This document shows, piece after piece, positions 53,395 through 62,397 of a stretch of 64,000 bases of DNA (the stretch's first letter is position 1; each line of letters begins with the position of its first letter). This DNA comes from Gammaproteobacteria bacterium. GTDB lineage: Bacteria > Pseudomonadota > Gammaproteobacteria > Burkholderiales > Rhodocyclaceae. The notes under the pieces were generated by a model. That model worked only from the letters and a program-made list of their open reading frames with translations, was not told the DNA's origin and did no database searches. Position numbers and translations under genes: made by a program. The DNA is taken from assembly GCA_018824085.1 (NCBI GenBank), contig JAHJHI010000034.1:1-64000 (forward strand). The letters run 5' to 3'.

Positions 53395-54645
53395 TCAGGC
53401 CTGCGGCGTTGCGGACTGCGAACCCATGAGCCGGGTCTGACGGACTTCGGTGAAGTACATCCAGATGAGCGACACCCACACCACGCCGTACATCAGCATG
53501 AAGGCGCTGGAGCGGATGCCGGTGAGGTCGAGCAGGGCGCCGAACATGATGGGCAGCACGAACCCGCCCATGCCGCCGGCAAGGCCGACGATGCCGCTGA
53601 TGGTGCCGATGTTGCCGGGGTAGTCGTCGCTGATGTACTTGAACACGCTGGCCTTGCCGAAGGCCCAGGTGATGCCCAGCGTGAACATGAGCGCGGTGAA
53701 GGTGTAGACGTTCAGGCCGATGTCGAAGGTCTTCGGTCCGTCGATCGTGATGATGGTGAAGTGGGTCTGCGGATAGCTCAGCAGGAACAGGCAGATCCAG
53801 CTCACCCAGAGCACCCACCAGGTGACGCTGTGCGCGCCGTAGCGGTCGCTGAGCCAGCCGCCGATGGCGCGCAGCACGCCGCCAGGCAGGGAGAAACAGG
53901 CGGCGAGCAGCGCTGCTGCGCGGATGTCGAGGCCGAACTCGCCGACGTAGTACTGCACCATCCACAGGCTGAGCGCGACATAGCCCCCGAACACGATGCT
54001 GTAGTACTGGCAGTACTTCAGCACGCGCGGGTCCTTCAGCGACTTGAGCTGGTCGCTGAAGCGGACGCTGCTGGGCACGAGGTGGGCCGGGTCGCTGTGG
54101 CTGAACAGCCAGAATATGACGACGGTTCCAAGCATGATGGCCGCGTAGGCGTGCGGCACCATGGTCCAGCCGAAGGCCACCATAAGCGCCGGTGCGAGGA
54201 ACTTGTTGGCAGCGGCGCCGGCGTTGCCGGCGCCGAAGATGCCCATCGCGAAGCCTTGCTGTTCGCGCGGGAACCAGCGCGCCACATAGGGCGTGCCGAC
54301 GGAGAACGAACCGCCGGCCAGGCCGACGAACAGTCCGATGACGAGGAAGTGCCAGTAGGCGGTGGCGTAAGACATCATCCAGATGGCGGGCACGGTGGAC
54401 GCCATCAGTGCCGTCATGACGATGCGGCCGCCGTAGCGGTCGGTCCAGATGCCGAGCGGCACGCGCGACAGCGATCCGGTCAGCACCGGCATCGCGGTGA
54501 GCAGGCCGAACTGCGTGGCGTTGAGATCGAGTGCCTTCTTGATCGGAATGCCGATGACGGCGAACATCATCCACACCATGAAGCACACGGTGAACGACAG
54601 GGTGCTGACGATCAGCACCGATAGCGCCTGCCCCTTCCTGGTCAT
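53395..54645 (-). CDS. narK1: Nitrate transporter NarK1-type
   Basis: MFS transporter of 416 residues in the NNP family with 12 helices. The signature GLAGGSFSVGTPYVARWFP and the second GIVGLAGGMGGFVLP are present, and the helix 2 Arg is in LTGSLSRVPLGIW. Type 1 proteins are thought to be proton-nitrate symporters that start nitrate respiration. It is the first gene of the nar transcription unit and lies behind the FNR-type box at 54799-54812. Confidence 0.93.
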   Translation of the reverse strand: MTRKGQALSVLIVSTLSFTVCFMVWMMFAVIGIPIKKALDLNATQFGLLTAMPVLTGSLSRVPLGIWTDRYGGRIVMTALMASTVPAIWMMSYATAYWHFLVIGLFVGLAGGSFSVGTPYVARWFPREQQGFAMGIFGAGNAGAAANKFLAPALMVAFGWTMVPHAYAAIMLGTVVIFWLFSHSDPAHLVPSSVRFSDQLKSLKDPRVLKYCQYYSIVFGGYVALSLWMVQYYVGEFGLDIRAAALLAACFSLPGGVLRAIGGWLSDRYGAHSVTWWVLWVSWICLFLLSYPQTHFTIITIDGPKTFDIGLNVYTFTALMFTLGITWAFGKASVFKYISDDYPGNIGTISGIVGLAGGMGGFVLPIMFGALLDLTGIRSSAFMLMYGVVWVSLIWMYFTEVRQTRLMGSQSATPQA

Positions 54646-54703
54646 GTCGGAATCCTCCCTTTGAGACAGGACCGATCTTAGGGAGAGGGGGCGAATGACA
54701 ACA

Positions 54704-54724
54704 TCCTTCGGTGGTAGCGAAGGA
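54704..54724 (-). repeat. Hairpin in narK1 leader
   Basis: TCCTTCG and CGAAGGA form a perfect 7-bp stem around GTGGTAG, about 60-80 bases before narK1. If transcription starts near 54764 it lies in the mRNA leader. Confidence 0.4.
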
Positions 54725-54735
54725 GGCGTCCGGAA

Positions 54736-54775
54736 GAACTATGGTGGCGCGTCGGCCATAGTTCCGAAGAACTAT
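54736..54775. promoter_or_regulatory. Triple GAACTAT element in the narK1 promoter
   Basis: GAACTATGG (54736-54744) and CCATAGTTC (54756-54764) form a perfect 9-bp inverted repeat with an 11-base spacer. A third GAACTAT is at 54769-54775 in direct orientation. The group sits at and just downstream of the -10 expected from the FNR box. It may bind NarL or another regulator, but it does not match the E. coli NarL heptamer TACYYMT. Confidence 0.5.
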
Positions 54776-54798
54776 CCGGGCCTGTTTTTCATGCCGGA

Positions 54799-54812
54799 TT
54801 GACCTGCGTCAA
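54799..54812 (-). promoter_or_regulatory. FNR/ANR-type box upstream of narK1
   Basis: TTGAC-CTGC-GTCAA is a fully symmetric FNR-type site, one base per half from TTGAT-N4-ATCAA. A start of transcription 41.5 bases away would be near 54764; the minus strand has GATAGT at 54776-54771 as a plausible -10. This predicts anaerobic activation of the nar-ubi unit. Confidence 0.65.
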
Positions 54813-54892
54813 GGCGACGAGAGCGATCAGGGTGTTGCGATCCGAAGGCAGGTGGGCGGCCGCGGGTACGGTGGCAGGCCGTCACACGGCCG

Positions 54893-55600
54893 TCACATGA
54901 GGCCGCGTTCGACCGCGATGACGGCGACCTGTACGCGCGAGCTGACGCCGAGCTTGCGCAGGATGTGCTGGACATGGATTTTCACCGTCGTTTCGGCGAT
55001 GCCAAGATCGCGGGCGATGAGCTTGTTGCTGTCGCCGCGCGCGATGCCGCGCAGGATGTCCAGTTCGCGTGGCGACAGCACGCCGCCGGATGGTGCGCCG
55101 TTGTCGGCAGTCGGCACGCCGGTGGGGGCGGCAGGCGGGGTGGCGGCCGCCTGCCGGTAGACGGCGACCAGCTTGCCGGTCATTTCGTCGGCGACGACGC
55201 TTTCGCCGCGCATGGCGCGGTGGATCGCGCGGGTCAACGCCTCTCCTTCCATTGTCTTCAGCAGGTAGCCGCAGGCACCGGCACGCAATGCAGCCGCGAG
55301 ATCGGTTTCGTCCTCGCTGATGGTGAGCATCAACACGCGCGCTGCCGGGGCGGCGTCGCGAAGCGCCGGCAGCGCATCGACACCGGTGACGCCCGGCAGG
55401 TGGTTGTCGAGCAGGATGATGTCGGGCTGCAGCGCCTGCGCACGGCGCTGTGCCTCGCCGGCGTCGGCCGCGTCGCCGACGACCTGCAGGTGAGGGTCGC
55501 GTGACAGCAGGGCGGTCAGCCCGCGCCGGAACAGCGTGTGGTCGTCGACGAGCAGAATGCGCACCGGCGGCTTCACGGTTTCGACGGGCTGAAGGTTCAT
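54893..55600 (-). CDS. narL: Nitrate/nitrite response regulator NarL
   Basis: Response regulator of 235 residues. The receiver domain has ILLVDDHTLFRRGL and phosphoacceptor Asp65 (IILLDNHLPG), with the conserved Lys in YLLKTMEGE. The C-terminal LuxR-type helix-turn-helix runs LSPRELDILRGIARGDSNKLIARDL to KIHVQHILRKLGVSSR. A Pro/Ala linker joins them. It starts inside the end of narX (4-base overlap), so the pair is coupled. It is expected to control the narK1 promoter, which is 81 bases past its stop codon; the narK1 start codon itself is 248 bases away. Confidence 0.93.
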   Translation of the reverse strand: MNLQPVETVKPPVRILLVDDHTLFRRGLTALLSRDPHLQVVGDAADAGEAQRRAQALQPDIILLDNHLPGVTGVDALPALRDAAPAARVLMLTISEDETDLAAALRAGACGYLLKTMEGEALTRAIHRAMRGESVVADEMTGKLVAVYRQAAATPPAAPTGVPTADNGAPSGGVLSPRELDILRGIARGDSNKLIARDLGIAETTVKIHVQHILRKLGVSSRVQVAVIAVERGLM

Positions 55601-57516
55601 GGTGCGGCATGCTCCGTGAGGGTGGCGTCGCCAAAGGCGGCCGCCGAGTGCGGCAGCGTCAATACGACGGAGGTGCCGCGCTGCGGGGTGGAGAAGACTT
55701 CGATGTGCGCGCCGATGCGCTCGGCACGCTCGTTCATGATGCGCATGCCGACATGCGTCTCGTCAGCGCCATGTCCGTCGTGGTCAAAGCCGCTGCCGTC
55801 GTCGCGGACTTCGAAGCGCCATTGCGGCTGCTGCTGGACGTCCAGCCATACCTGGCCGGCACCCGCATGCTTGCGCACGTTCGACAGGGCCTCCTGCACG
55901 ATGTGCAGAACCTGTATCTGGACGTCCGGCGGCAGCGGGATGCCGTGCTCGTGCATCGTCAGCGTCGCGCGTACGCCGCTTTGCTGCTCGAACTTGCGCA
56001 AGGTGCCGAGCAGCGCCGGTTCGATGTCTTCGGCGTTGGCGCGGGTGCGGAAGTGCAGCAGCAGTTCGCGCACGTCTCCATAGCTTTCGCGCACGCCGGC
56101 GTCGAGCTCACCCAGTATGCGGTCGACCTGCGCGGCGTCGCCGTCCGACAGCGCGTCGCGCATCATCTGCACCTGCATCTTCATGAAGGCAAGCGACTGC
56201 GCGATGGAATCATGCAGCTCGCTCGCCAGGAAACTGCGTTCCTGGGACACGGCGGCTTCCTTCGCCAGCGCGTTCAGCCGGATGTTGTCCATGCCGCTGG
56301 CAAGGTGGGCGACGAGCGCCTCGATCAGCGAGTGTTCGGCTGTTGACAGCGTCACGCTCGCGTGAAAGAACAGGTCGAGCTCGCCCATGAGGCGTTCCTG
56401 CTGGCGGATCGGCACCGCCACCAGTGTTTCGAACCCGGCTTCGCTGCAGTACTGCAGGCCGCCCTCCGCCATCGAGCGGATGGGGATCACACGCGCGCCG
56501 GCGGGTGCGCCGGGCACGCCGCAGTGACACTCGTCCGACTTCACGCAGCGCTCGCCGTCCGTCATGTAGGCAGGCAGTCCTTCCGATGCGAGCATCAGGA
56601 AGCGCGCGCTGCTTTCGTCGGACCAGCGCAGCGCAACGCCGTCGGCGCGGGTGACGCGCATGATGTGCCGCGTGAAGCCGCGCGCCAGTTCGTCGAGCGA
56701 ACTGGCCGCGGACACCAGGGTCGTGATGTCGTACAGGGCGGCGAGGCGCCCGCCCTTTTCCTGCAGCTCGGCCGTCTTGTCGGCGACCCGGGCTTCCAGG
56801 TTGCGGTACATCATCTGCATCTGTCCCGCCATGTCATTGAAGCCATCGGCCAGCGTGCCGAACTCGTCGCTGGTGATGCGTTCGACCCGCGCGCCGAGAT
56901 CGCCTTGCTGGACACGTTCGATCGCCTGCTTGAGCTGGCCGACCGGCTCGATCACGAACAGGTAGCCGATATAGAGCAGTACGCAGGCGCCGAGCGCGGC
57001 CAGCGCCATCGTTGCGAACTGCAGCAGATGCAGCAGCGCCGTCCAGCGCGACATGTGCGCTTCGATGCCGGCGACCAGCGCGTCGACCCTTGCCGACAGC
57101 GTCGCCGTGTCGCCACGCAGGCCGTCCAGGCTGGCCGGTCTGCCCGGGTCGTCGTCCAGCCATTTGGCGCGATAGGTGTGCCAGGCGGTTTCGACCTGCC
57201 GGAAACTCTCGCGTATCCGGTTGTCCCAGGGCATGAACAACGGGCGTTCAGGGTCACCGGTGCGCAGCAGCGAAAGACTGTGCTCGAACTCGTGCAGCGC
57301 AGCGGGCAGGGCGGACGGCTCGCCGGTGGCGACCATGAGCGACAGCCGATAGCTCTGCATGCGCATGCGCCCCGCCTCGTTGACGGCGGCCGCCCCGCCG
57401 TCGAGCTGCCATGACACCCACAGCGTCAGGCTGATGGAAAGCAGTGCCAGCAGCGCGAATGGCGCGGCCGACATGGCGAGCTTGGCGCCGAGGTTCCAAT
57501 GGACACGTGGTGACAT
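55597..57516 (-). CDS. narX: Nitrate/nitrite sensor histidine kinase NarX
   Basis: The kinase has 639 residues. TM1 is about 12-34, the periplasmic ligand P-box NEAGRMRMQSYRL at 46-58 with the nitrate-binding Arg, TM2 about 165-190, then HAMP. The central GAF-like region has a four-cysteine cluster (Cys324, Cys330, Cys332, Cys357). The HPK7-type phosphorylation site His435 is in ASELHDSIAQSLAF, and the ATPase domain has EALSNVRKHAGA and DDGSGFD. Partner of the overlapping narL. Confidence 0.94.
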   Translation of the reverse strand: MSPRVHWNLGAKLAMSAAPFALLALLSISLTLWVSWQLDGGAAAVNEAGRMRMQSYRLSLMVATGEPSALPAALHEFEHSLSLLRTGDPERPLFMPWDNRIRESFRQVETAWHTYRAKWLDDDPGRPASLDGLRGDTATLSARVDALVAGIEAHMSRWTALLHLLQFATMALAALGACVLLYIGYLFVIEPVGQLKQAIERVQQGDLGARVERITSDEFGTLADGFNDMAGQMQMMYRNLEARVADKTAELQEKGGRLAALYDITTLVSAASSLDELARGFTRHIMRVTRADGVALRWSDESSARFLMLASEGLPAYMTDGERCVKSDECHCGVPGAPAGARVIPIRSMAEGGLQYCSEAGFETLVAVPIRQQERLMGELDLFFHASVTLSTAEHSLIEALVAHLASGMDNIRLNALAKEAAVSQERSFLASELHDSIAQSLAFMKMQVQMMRDALSDGDAAQVDRILGELDAGVRESYGDVRELLLHFRTRANAEDIEPALLGTLRKFEQQSGVRATLTMHEHGIPLPPDVQIQVLHIVQEALSNVRKHAGAGQVWLDVQQQPQWRFEVRDDGSGFDHDGHGADETHVGMRIMNERAERIGAHIEVFSTPQRGTSVVLTLPHSAAAFGDATLTEHAAP

Positions 57517-57551
57517 GCGTTGAGTGTAGCGGCTGTCCGTGCCGCAATCAT

Positions 57552-57569
57552 CCCCGCGAGCGCGCGGGG
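57552..57569. repeat. GC hairpin upstream of narX
   Basis: CCCCGCG-AGCG-CGCGGGG is a perfect 7-bp stem with a 4-base loop, 35 bases before narX in the spacer shared with the divergent kinase gene. There is no T-tract. Function unknown. Confidence 0.4.
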
Positions 57570-57628
57570 GCGACCGGACGAGAGGTCTGCCCGCGTCCTG
57601 CTAGCGCAATGTAATATCCGGCATGCGG

Positions 57629-57654
57629 CCGATGTCATTTTTCGATGACATCGG
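57629..57654. promoter_or_regulatory. 9-bp inverted repeat upstream of the multi-PAS kinase
   Basis: CCGATGTCA and TGACATCGG are perfect complements around TTTTTCGA, 93 bases before the kinase ATG. A TAATAT -10-like word lies just upstream at 57612-57617, so the repeat would sit at the start of the transcript. Operator or leader hairpin. Confidence 0.45.
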
Positions 57655-57747
57655 ATCAGTGCTCACGCAGCATGACACAGACGGAGCGGCCGGTGGCCAC
57701 TGGCGCCCGGGCCGCAGGTGGTCGGACATGAACGCAAAGGAGGCGCC

Positions 57748-60423
57748 ATGCCGGAAGGACGTTCATTACGCATGTTGGCTGCAGCACGCGGCAGAGTCGG
57801 CAACATCGGCCTGCTGGCCCTGTCAGGGCTGGCCGTTTGGGTGCCGCCGGCGATCTGGCTGGGCTCCGGCATGCCGGTTGCACAGTTCGTGTGGGCGATC
57901 TGGTGCGGCCTGTGTGCCCTGGCATTGTCGCGCGTGCTGGCACGGCGCGAAGCGCCCGATGACTCCCCGGTGAAAGCGGTGCCGGCGGCCGGCGGGGACG
58001 ACTTGCGCGAACAGGACGTGCTGCAGGGCATTCCTCTGGCCGCGTGCGTGTGTGCGCTGCCGGACGGTGAGATCGTCTTCGTGAATGGCGCAATGGCCGA
58101 ACTTGCGGGCGAACCTGCGCAGGCGCTGATCGGGCGCTCGCCGGCGGATTTCTGCATGCAGGACGAGCAGCGCGGGCTGTTTCCGGGGCTGCTGCAGGAC
58201 GCAGGCGGCTTCCAGAACGTCGAGGTGCCGGCGCGCCGGCTTGACGGCGACGTGCGGTGGTTGTCCGTGTCCGGGCGTGCGAGCGTCTTTTCCGGCCGCC
58301 CCGCCTTCGTGTTCGTGTGCCACGACATCACGCGCCACAAGCAGGCGCAGCGCTCGCTCGCCGCCAGTGAGGAGCGGTTCAGGGTGTTGCTGGGCGCACT
58401 GTCCGAAGCGGTCGTGCTGTATGACGCGGAAGGTCGCGTACTGACCCGCAACCGTGCGGCCGAAAGCTGTTCATGGCTCGCCGAGGCGCACGCCGGCCTC
58501 CCCGGCGGGCGTTACGGCGCAAGATTGTGTGACGAGCACGGCCGGGCGTTGCCGGCGGAGATGCATCCGGTGATCCGTGCGTTGGCCGAAGGCGTGCCGG
58601 CGCGGGACATCGTCATCGGGTCCGAGGATGCCGACGGGCGCATGCGCTGGCTGGAGGTCAATACGCAACCCCTGTTTCACACCGGTGCGCGCCGCGCGTA
58701 TGCGGTCGTCGCGTCGTATTCGGACCTGACGGCACGCATCCGGGCCGAACGGGCGCTGCGCGCAAGCGAACAGCGCTACGCGCTGGCGTTGCGCGGCATG
58801 AATGAAGGGCTGGCCGAGTGGATCACCGGCTCGGATTCGCTGTATGTGTCGCCGCGGCTGTCGCAGATACTGGGGTTTGAAGCGGGCGGGCGGCGCATGC
58901 GGGTGCGCGACTTCATTTCGATGGTGCATCCCGACGACAAGCCGTCCTGGATGGCGACCATCGTCGAACACCTGCGCGGCCGGTCCGATCATTTCCAGGT
59001 GGAACTGCGCATCCTGCACGCCGACGGTACTTTTCACTGGTTCATGCTGCGTGGCGTGGCGCAGCGCGACGCGAGCGGGCGCAGCAAGCGCCTGGTGGCG
59101 ACAATGGCCGACATTTCCGTGAGCAAGCGTCTGGAACGGGTCGATGCAGCCGAGCGAGAACTGCTTTCGCTGATCGCCACAGCAATGCCGTTGCGCAACG
59201 TGACGTCGCGGCTGGCCGAATTGGCGGAGGGGCTGCTGGACGCCGACGCCCGCGCGGCGGTGTTCGTCTTTAATGAGTCGGAGGGCGAACACCCCGACGT
59301 CGACGCGCCGAACATGTCATCCGCGTTCCGTTCCGGTGCCGCGGCATTCGCGATGCGGCCCGGCATTGGCGGCACCTTCGATACGCTGCACCGTTTGCAT
59401 CCGGTGCTGTGCGAGGACGTGATGGCGATCGATACGTTCGGGATCTATCGTGCTTTCCTGACGGCCGAGGGGCTGCGCGCAGTGTGGGCGCTGCCGCTGG
59501 CGGGGCAGGGTGGCACCGTGCTGGGTTCGCTCACGATCTACCATCCGCACGCCTGGCGGCCGGGACGAACCGAGGAAATGCTGATCGAACGCCTGGTCGA
59601 CATTGCGCAACTGGCGCTTGAGCGCGCGCGCGGCGAACGCCAGGTCAGGGAATTGAACGCTTCGCTGGAGCATCGCGTTGCCGAGCGCACGAAGATGCTG
59701 GAACAGGCCAACAATGAGCTGGAGGCTTTTTCCTATTCGGTGTCGCACGACCTGCGCAGCCCGCTGCGGGCGATCAACGGCTTTGCGCACCTGCTGGCGG
59801 AGCACGCCGAGGCGGCGCTCGACGCCGAAGGCCGTGACATGCTGGTGCGCATCCAGCGCGGCGCGACGCGCATGGGGCAGTTGATTGACGACATCCTGCA
59901 CTTCTCGCGCATGGCGCGTGTCGATCTGGCGCACAGCGAGGTCAATCTCGATGCGCTGGTGGCGTCGGTGGTGGCGGAACTGAGCGAACAGTATCCGGCG
60001 GCGCGGGTGAGCGTGTCGGACATCGGGCACGCCTGTGGCGACCTGGCGATGCTCAGGCAGGTGTTCGTGAACCTGATAGGCAATGCGCTGAAGTTCTCGG
60101 CCCATGCCGAGCAGGCGGAAGTGTCCGTTTTCGTCGACACGGAAGGCAAGCCGGCGATCTGCGTCCGCGACAACGGTGTCGGCTTCGATCTTGCCTACGC
60201 TGACAGGCTGTTCGGCGTATTCCAGCGGGGACACGGCAGTGACGCGTTTCCGGGAACCGGCGTCGGGCTGGCCATCGTCAAGCGCATCGTCGAGCGCCAT
60301 GGCGGGGCCATCAGCGTGCAGGCGGCGCCCGGGCAGGGCGCTACCTTCCGCTTCACACTGGGCCACTTCATGCCGTCGGACCGGGTGCCGTCACACACCC
60401 GTCTGCCGCGCACCGGTACCTGA
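57748..60423 (+). CDS. Multi-PAS/GAF sensor histidine kinase, orphan
   Basis: The kinase has 891 residues. Two N-terminal membrane helices (about 20-62) precede three PAS-like domains (about 95-205, 210-330, 335-455; the third has the PAC-like FHWFMLRGVAQRDASGR). A GAF-like domain (about 465-620), a coiled coil and HisKA with the phospho-His in FSYSVSHDLRSPLRAINGF (near 666) follow, then HATPase_c with NLIGNALKFS, DNGVGFD and GTGVGLAI. The HisKA type resembles phytochrome-like kinases. No response regulator is adjacent. The ATG at 57748 has AAAGGAGG just before it and is preferred over GTG at 57718. Confidence 0.88.
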   Translation: MPEGRSLRMLAAARGRVGNIGLLALSGLAVWVPPAIWLGSGMPVAQFVWAIWCGLCALALSRVLARREAPDDSPVKAVPAAGGDDLREQDVLQGIPLAACVCALPDGEIVFVNGAMAELAGEPAQALIGRSPADFCMQDEQRGLFPGLLQDAGGFQNVEVPARRLDGDVRWLSVSGRASVFSGRPAFVFVCHDITRHKQAQRSLAASEERFRVLLGALSEAVVLYDAEGRVLTRNRAAESCSWLAEAHAGLPGGRYGARLCDEHGRALPAEMHPVIRALAEGVPARDIVIGSEDADGRMRWLEVNTQPLFHTGARRAYAVVASYSDLTARIRAERALRASEQRYALALRGMNEGLAEWITGSDSLYVSPRLSQILGFEAGGRRMRVRDFISMVHPDDKPSWMATIVEHLRGRSDHFQVELRILHADGTFHWFMLRGVAQRDASGRSKRLVATMADISVSKRLERVDAAERELLSLIATAMPLRNVTSRLAELAEGLLDADARAAVFVFNESEGEHPDVDAPNMSSAFRSGAAAFAMRPGIGGTFDTLHRLHPVLCEDVMAIDTFGIYRAFLTAEGLRAVWALPLAGQGGTVLGSLTIYHPHAWRPGRTEEMLIERLVDIAQLALERARGERQVRELNASLEHRVAERTKMLEQANNELEAFSYSVSHDLRSPLRAINGFAHLLAEHAEAALDAEGRDMLVRIQRGATRMGQLIDDILHFSRMARVDLAHSEVNLDALVASVVAELSEQYPAARVSVSDIGHACGDLAMLRQVFVNLIGNALKFSAHAEQAEVSVFVDTEGKPAICVRDNGVGFDLAYADRLFGVFQRGHGSDAFPGTGVGLAIVKRIVERHGGAISVQAAPGQGATFRFTLGHFMPSDRVPSHTRLPRTGT

Positions 60424-60436
60424 TCAGTCGATCAGG
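60419..60436. terminator. Hairpin over the abutting stop codons of converging genes
   Basis: CCTGATC-AGTC-GATCAGG is a perfect 7-bp stem with a 4-base loop that contains both the kinase stop (60421-60423) and the purC stop (60424-60426). It could act as a bidirectional terminator, but there is no T-tract on either side. Confidence 0.45.
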
Positions 60437-61305
60437 CGGTGCATCGCCTCGCGGTACTTGTCGCCGGTGCGTTCGATGATGTCGACGGGCAGGCGGGGGC
60501 CCGGCGCCTGCTTGTTCCAGTCCAGCGTTTCCAGATAGTCACGCACGAACTGCTTGTCGAAGGACGGCGGGTTGCTGCCTTCCTGGTACTGGTCGGCTGG
60601 CCAGAAGCGGGACGAATCCGGCGTCAGCGCTTCGTCGATCAGGATCAGATTGCCGTCGCGGTCGAGGCCGAACTCGAACTTGGTGTCGGCGATGATGATG
60701 CCGCGACTGCGTGCGTGCTCGGCTGCCGCGCTGTAGAGCGCGATCGCGGTTTCCTGCACCTGTGCCGTGAGCGCGTCGCCGATCAGCGCCTGCGTCTGCG
60801 CGTGGCTGATGTTCTCGTCGTGGTCGCCGGCCGCCGCCTTGGTGGCCGGCGTGAAGATCGGCGTCGGCAGGCGGGACGCCATGCGCAGACCGTGCGGCAA
60901 CGCCACACCGCAGACCGCGCCGGTGCTCGAATAGTCGACCCAGCCGGATCCGATGAGATAGCCGCGCACCACCGCCTCGATCGGCAGCGGCTTGAGCCGG
61001 CGTACGACAATGGCACGGCCTTCCACCTGGTCGCGCTCGTCCGCCGTCACCACCGATTCCGGCGCGATGCCGGTCAGGTGGTTGGGCGACACGCCGGCGA
61101 GCTTGCCGAACCAGAAGTTGGACACCGCGGTGAGCACCTTGCCCTTGCCCGGTATCGGGTCGGGCAGGATGACGTCGAACGCGGACAGGCGGTCCGTCGT
61201 GACGATGAGCATCTTCTCGTCATCGATGGCGTAGATGTCACGCACCTTGCCGCGGGCAATGAGCGGCAGGCTCTTGATGCTGGATTCGAACAGTGCGTCG
61301 GCCAT
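60424..61305 (-). CDS. purC: Phosphoribosylaminoimidazole-succinocarboxamide (SAICAR) synthase
   Basis: The enzyme has 293 residues and ligates aspartate to CAIR with ATP in purine synthesis. Motifs include [52 protein letters not shown] and the aspartate/metal-site region [16 protein letters not shown]. It is of the longer eukaryote-like/betaproteobacterial type. It starts 8 bases after fba and is the last gene of pgk-pyk-fba-purC in this window. Confidence 0.96.
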   Translation of the reverse strand: MADALFESSIKSLPLIARGKVRDIYAIDDEKMLIVTTDRLSAFDVILPDPIPGKGKVLTAVSNFWFGKLAGVSPNHLTGIAPESVVTADERDQVEGRAIVVRRLKPLPIEAVVRGYLIGSGWVDYSSTGAVCGVALPHGLRMASRLPTPIFTPATKAAAGDHDENISHAQTQALIGDALTAQVQETAIALYSAAAEHARSRGIIIADTKFEFGLDRDGNLILIDEALTPDSSRFWPADQYQEGSNPPSFDKQFVRDYLETLDWNKQAPGPRLPVDIIERTGDKYREAMHRLID

Positions 61306-61313
61306 GGCGGATG

Positions 61314-62378
61314 TCAGTTAACGGTCTGTGCGAGTTTGCCGCTGGCGTACAGGCGGGCCACGTCATCCAGCGGAATGGGCTTGATCTTGCCGGCCTGGCC
61401 TTCGCAGCCGAACTGCTGGTAACGCTGCTTGCAGATCGCCTTGGCGGCTTCGCGGGCCGGTTTCAGCCATTCGCGCGCGTCGAACTTTTCGGGATTCTCG
61501 AACAGGAACTTGCGCACCGCGCCGGTCATCGCAAGGCGGATGTCGGTATCGATATTGATCTTGCGCACGCCGAACTTGATCGCTTCCTGGATTTCCTCGA
61601 CCGGCACGCCGTAGGTTTCTTTCATGTTGCCGCCGTACTGGCGGATGATTTCCAGCAGATCCTGCGGCACCGACGACGAACCGTGCATCACCAGATGCGT
61701 ATTCGGAATGCGGGCGTGGATTTCCTTCACGCGCGAGATCGCGAGGATGTCGCCGGTGGGCTTGCGGGTGAACTTGTAGGCGCCGTGGCTGGTACCGATG
61801 GCGATGGCCAGTGCGTCCAGCTGCGTGGCCTTGACGAACTGGGCGGCTTCTTCCGGGTCGGTCAGCAGCGCGGAGTGGTCGAGCACGCCCTCCGCGCCGA
61901 TGCCGTCCTCTTCACCGGCCATGCCGGTTTCAAGTGAACCGAGGCAGCCGAGTTCGCCTTCCACCGTGACGCCGACCTTGTGCGCCATGTCGACGACGCG
62001 GCGCGTGACGTCGATGTTGTATTCGAAGGAGGCCGGCGTCTTGCCGTCCTCGCGCAGCGAGCCGTCCATCATGACCGAACCGAATCCGAGGTCGATCGCG
62101 CCCTGGCAGATGGCCGGCGTCTGTCCGTGATCCTGGTGCATGACCAGCGGGATGTGCGGATAGGCTTCCATCGCCGCCTGGATGAGGTGCTTGATGAAGC
62201 TCTCGCCGGCGTACTTGCGGGCGCCGGCGCTGGCCTGCAGGATGACCGGGGCGCCTACCTCGTCGGCGGCGGACATGACCGCCTGCACCTGTTCGAGGTT
62301 GTTCACGTTGAAGGCCGGCAGGCCGTAGCCGTTTTCGGCTGCGTGGTCGAGCAACTGGCGCATGGACACCATGGGCAT
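61314..62378 (-). CDS. fba: Fructose-bisphosphate aldolase, class II (CbbA-type)
   Basis: Zinc aldolase of 354 residues that cleaves fructose 1,6-bisphosphate to DHAP and glyceraldehyde 3-phosphate. Metal and active-site motifs are [58 protein letters not shown] and [10 protein letters not shown]. Length and motifs match the CbbA/Fba2 type of betaproteobacteria. AGGAG precedes the ATG. It lies 19 bases after pyk. Confidence 0.96.
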   Translation of the reverse strand: MPMVSMRQLLDHAAENGYGLPAFNVNNLEQVQAVMSAADEVGAPVILQASAGARKYAGESFIKHLIQAAMEAYPHIPLVMHQDHGQTPAICQGAIDLGFGSVMMDGSLREDGKTPASFEYNIDVTRRVVDMAHKVGVTVEGELGCLGSLETGMAGEEDGIGAEGVLDHSALLTDPEEAAQFVKATQLDALAIAIGTSHGAYKFTRKPTGDILAISRVKEIHARIPNTHLVMHGSSSVPQDLLEIIRQYGGNMKETYGVPVEEIQEAIKFGVRKINIDTDIRLAMTGAVRKFLFENPEKFDAREWLKPAREAAKAICKQRYQQFGCEGQAGKIKPIPLDDVARLYASGKLAQTVN

Positions 62379-62397
62379 GGAAATTCTCCTGGCTGGA

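Noticed and set aside
54646-54892. Canonical NarL heptamer pairs (TACYYMT, 7-2-7) in the narK1 promoter
   Set aside because: I looked on both strands and found no convincing heptamer; only the GAACTAT repeats stand out.
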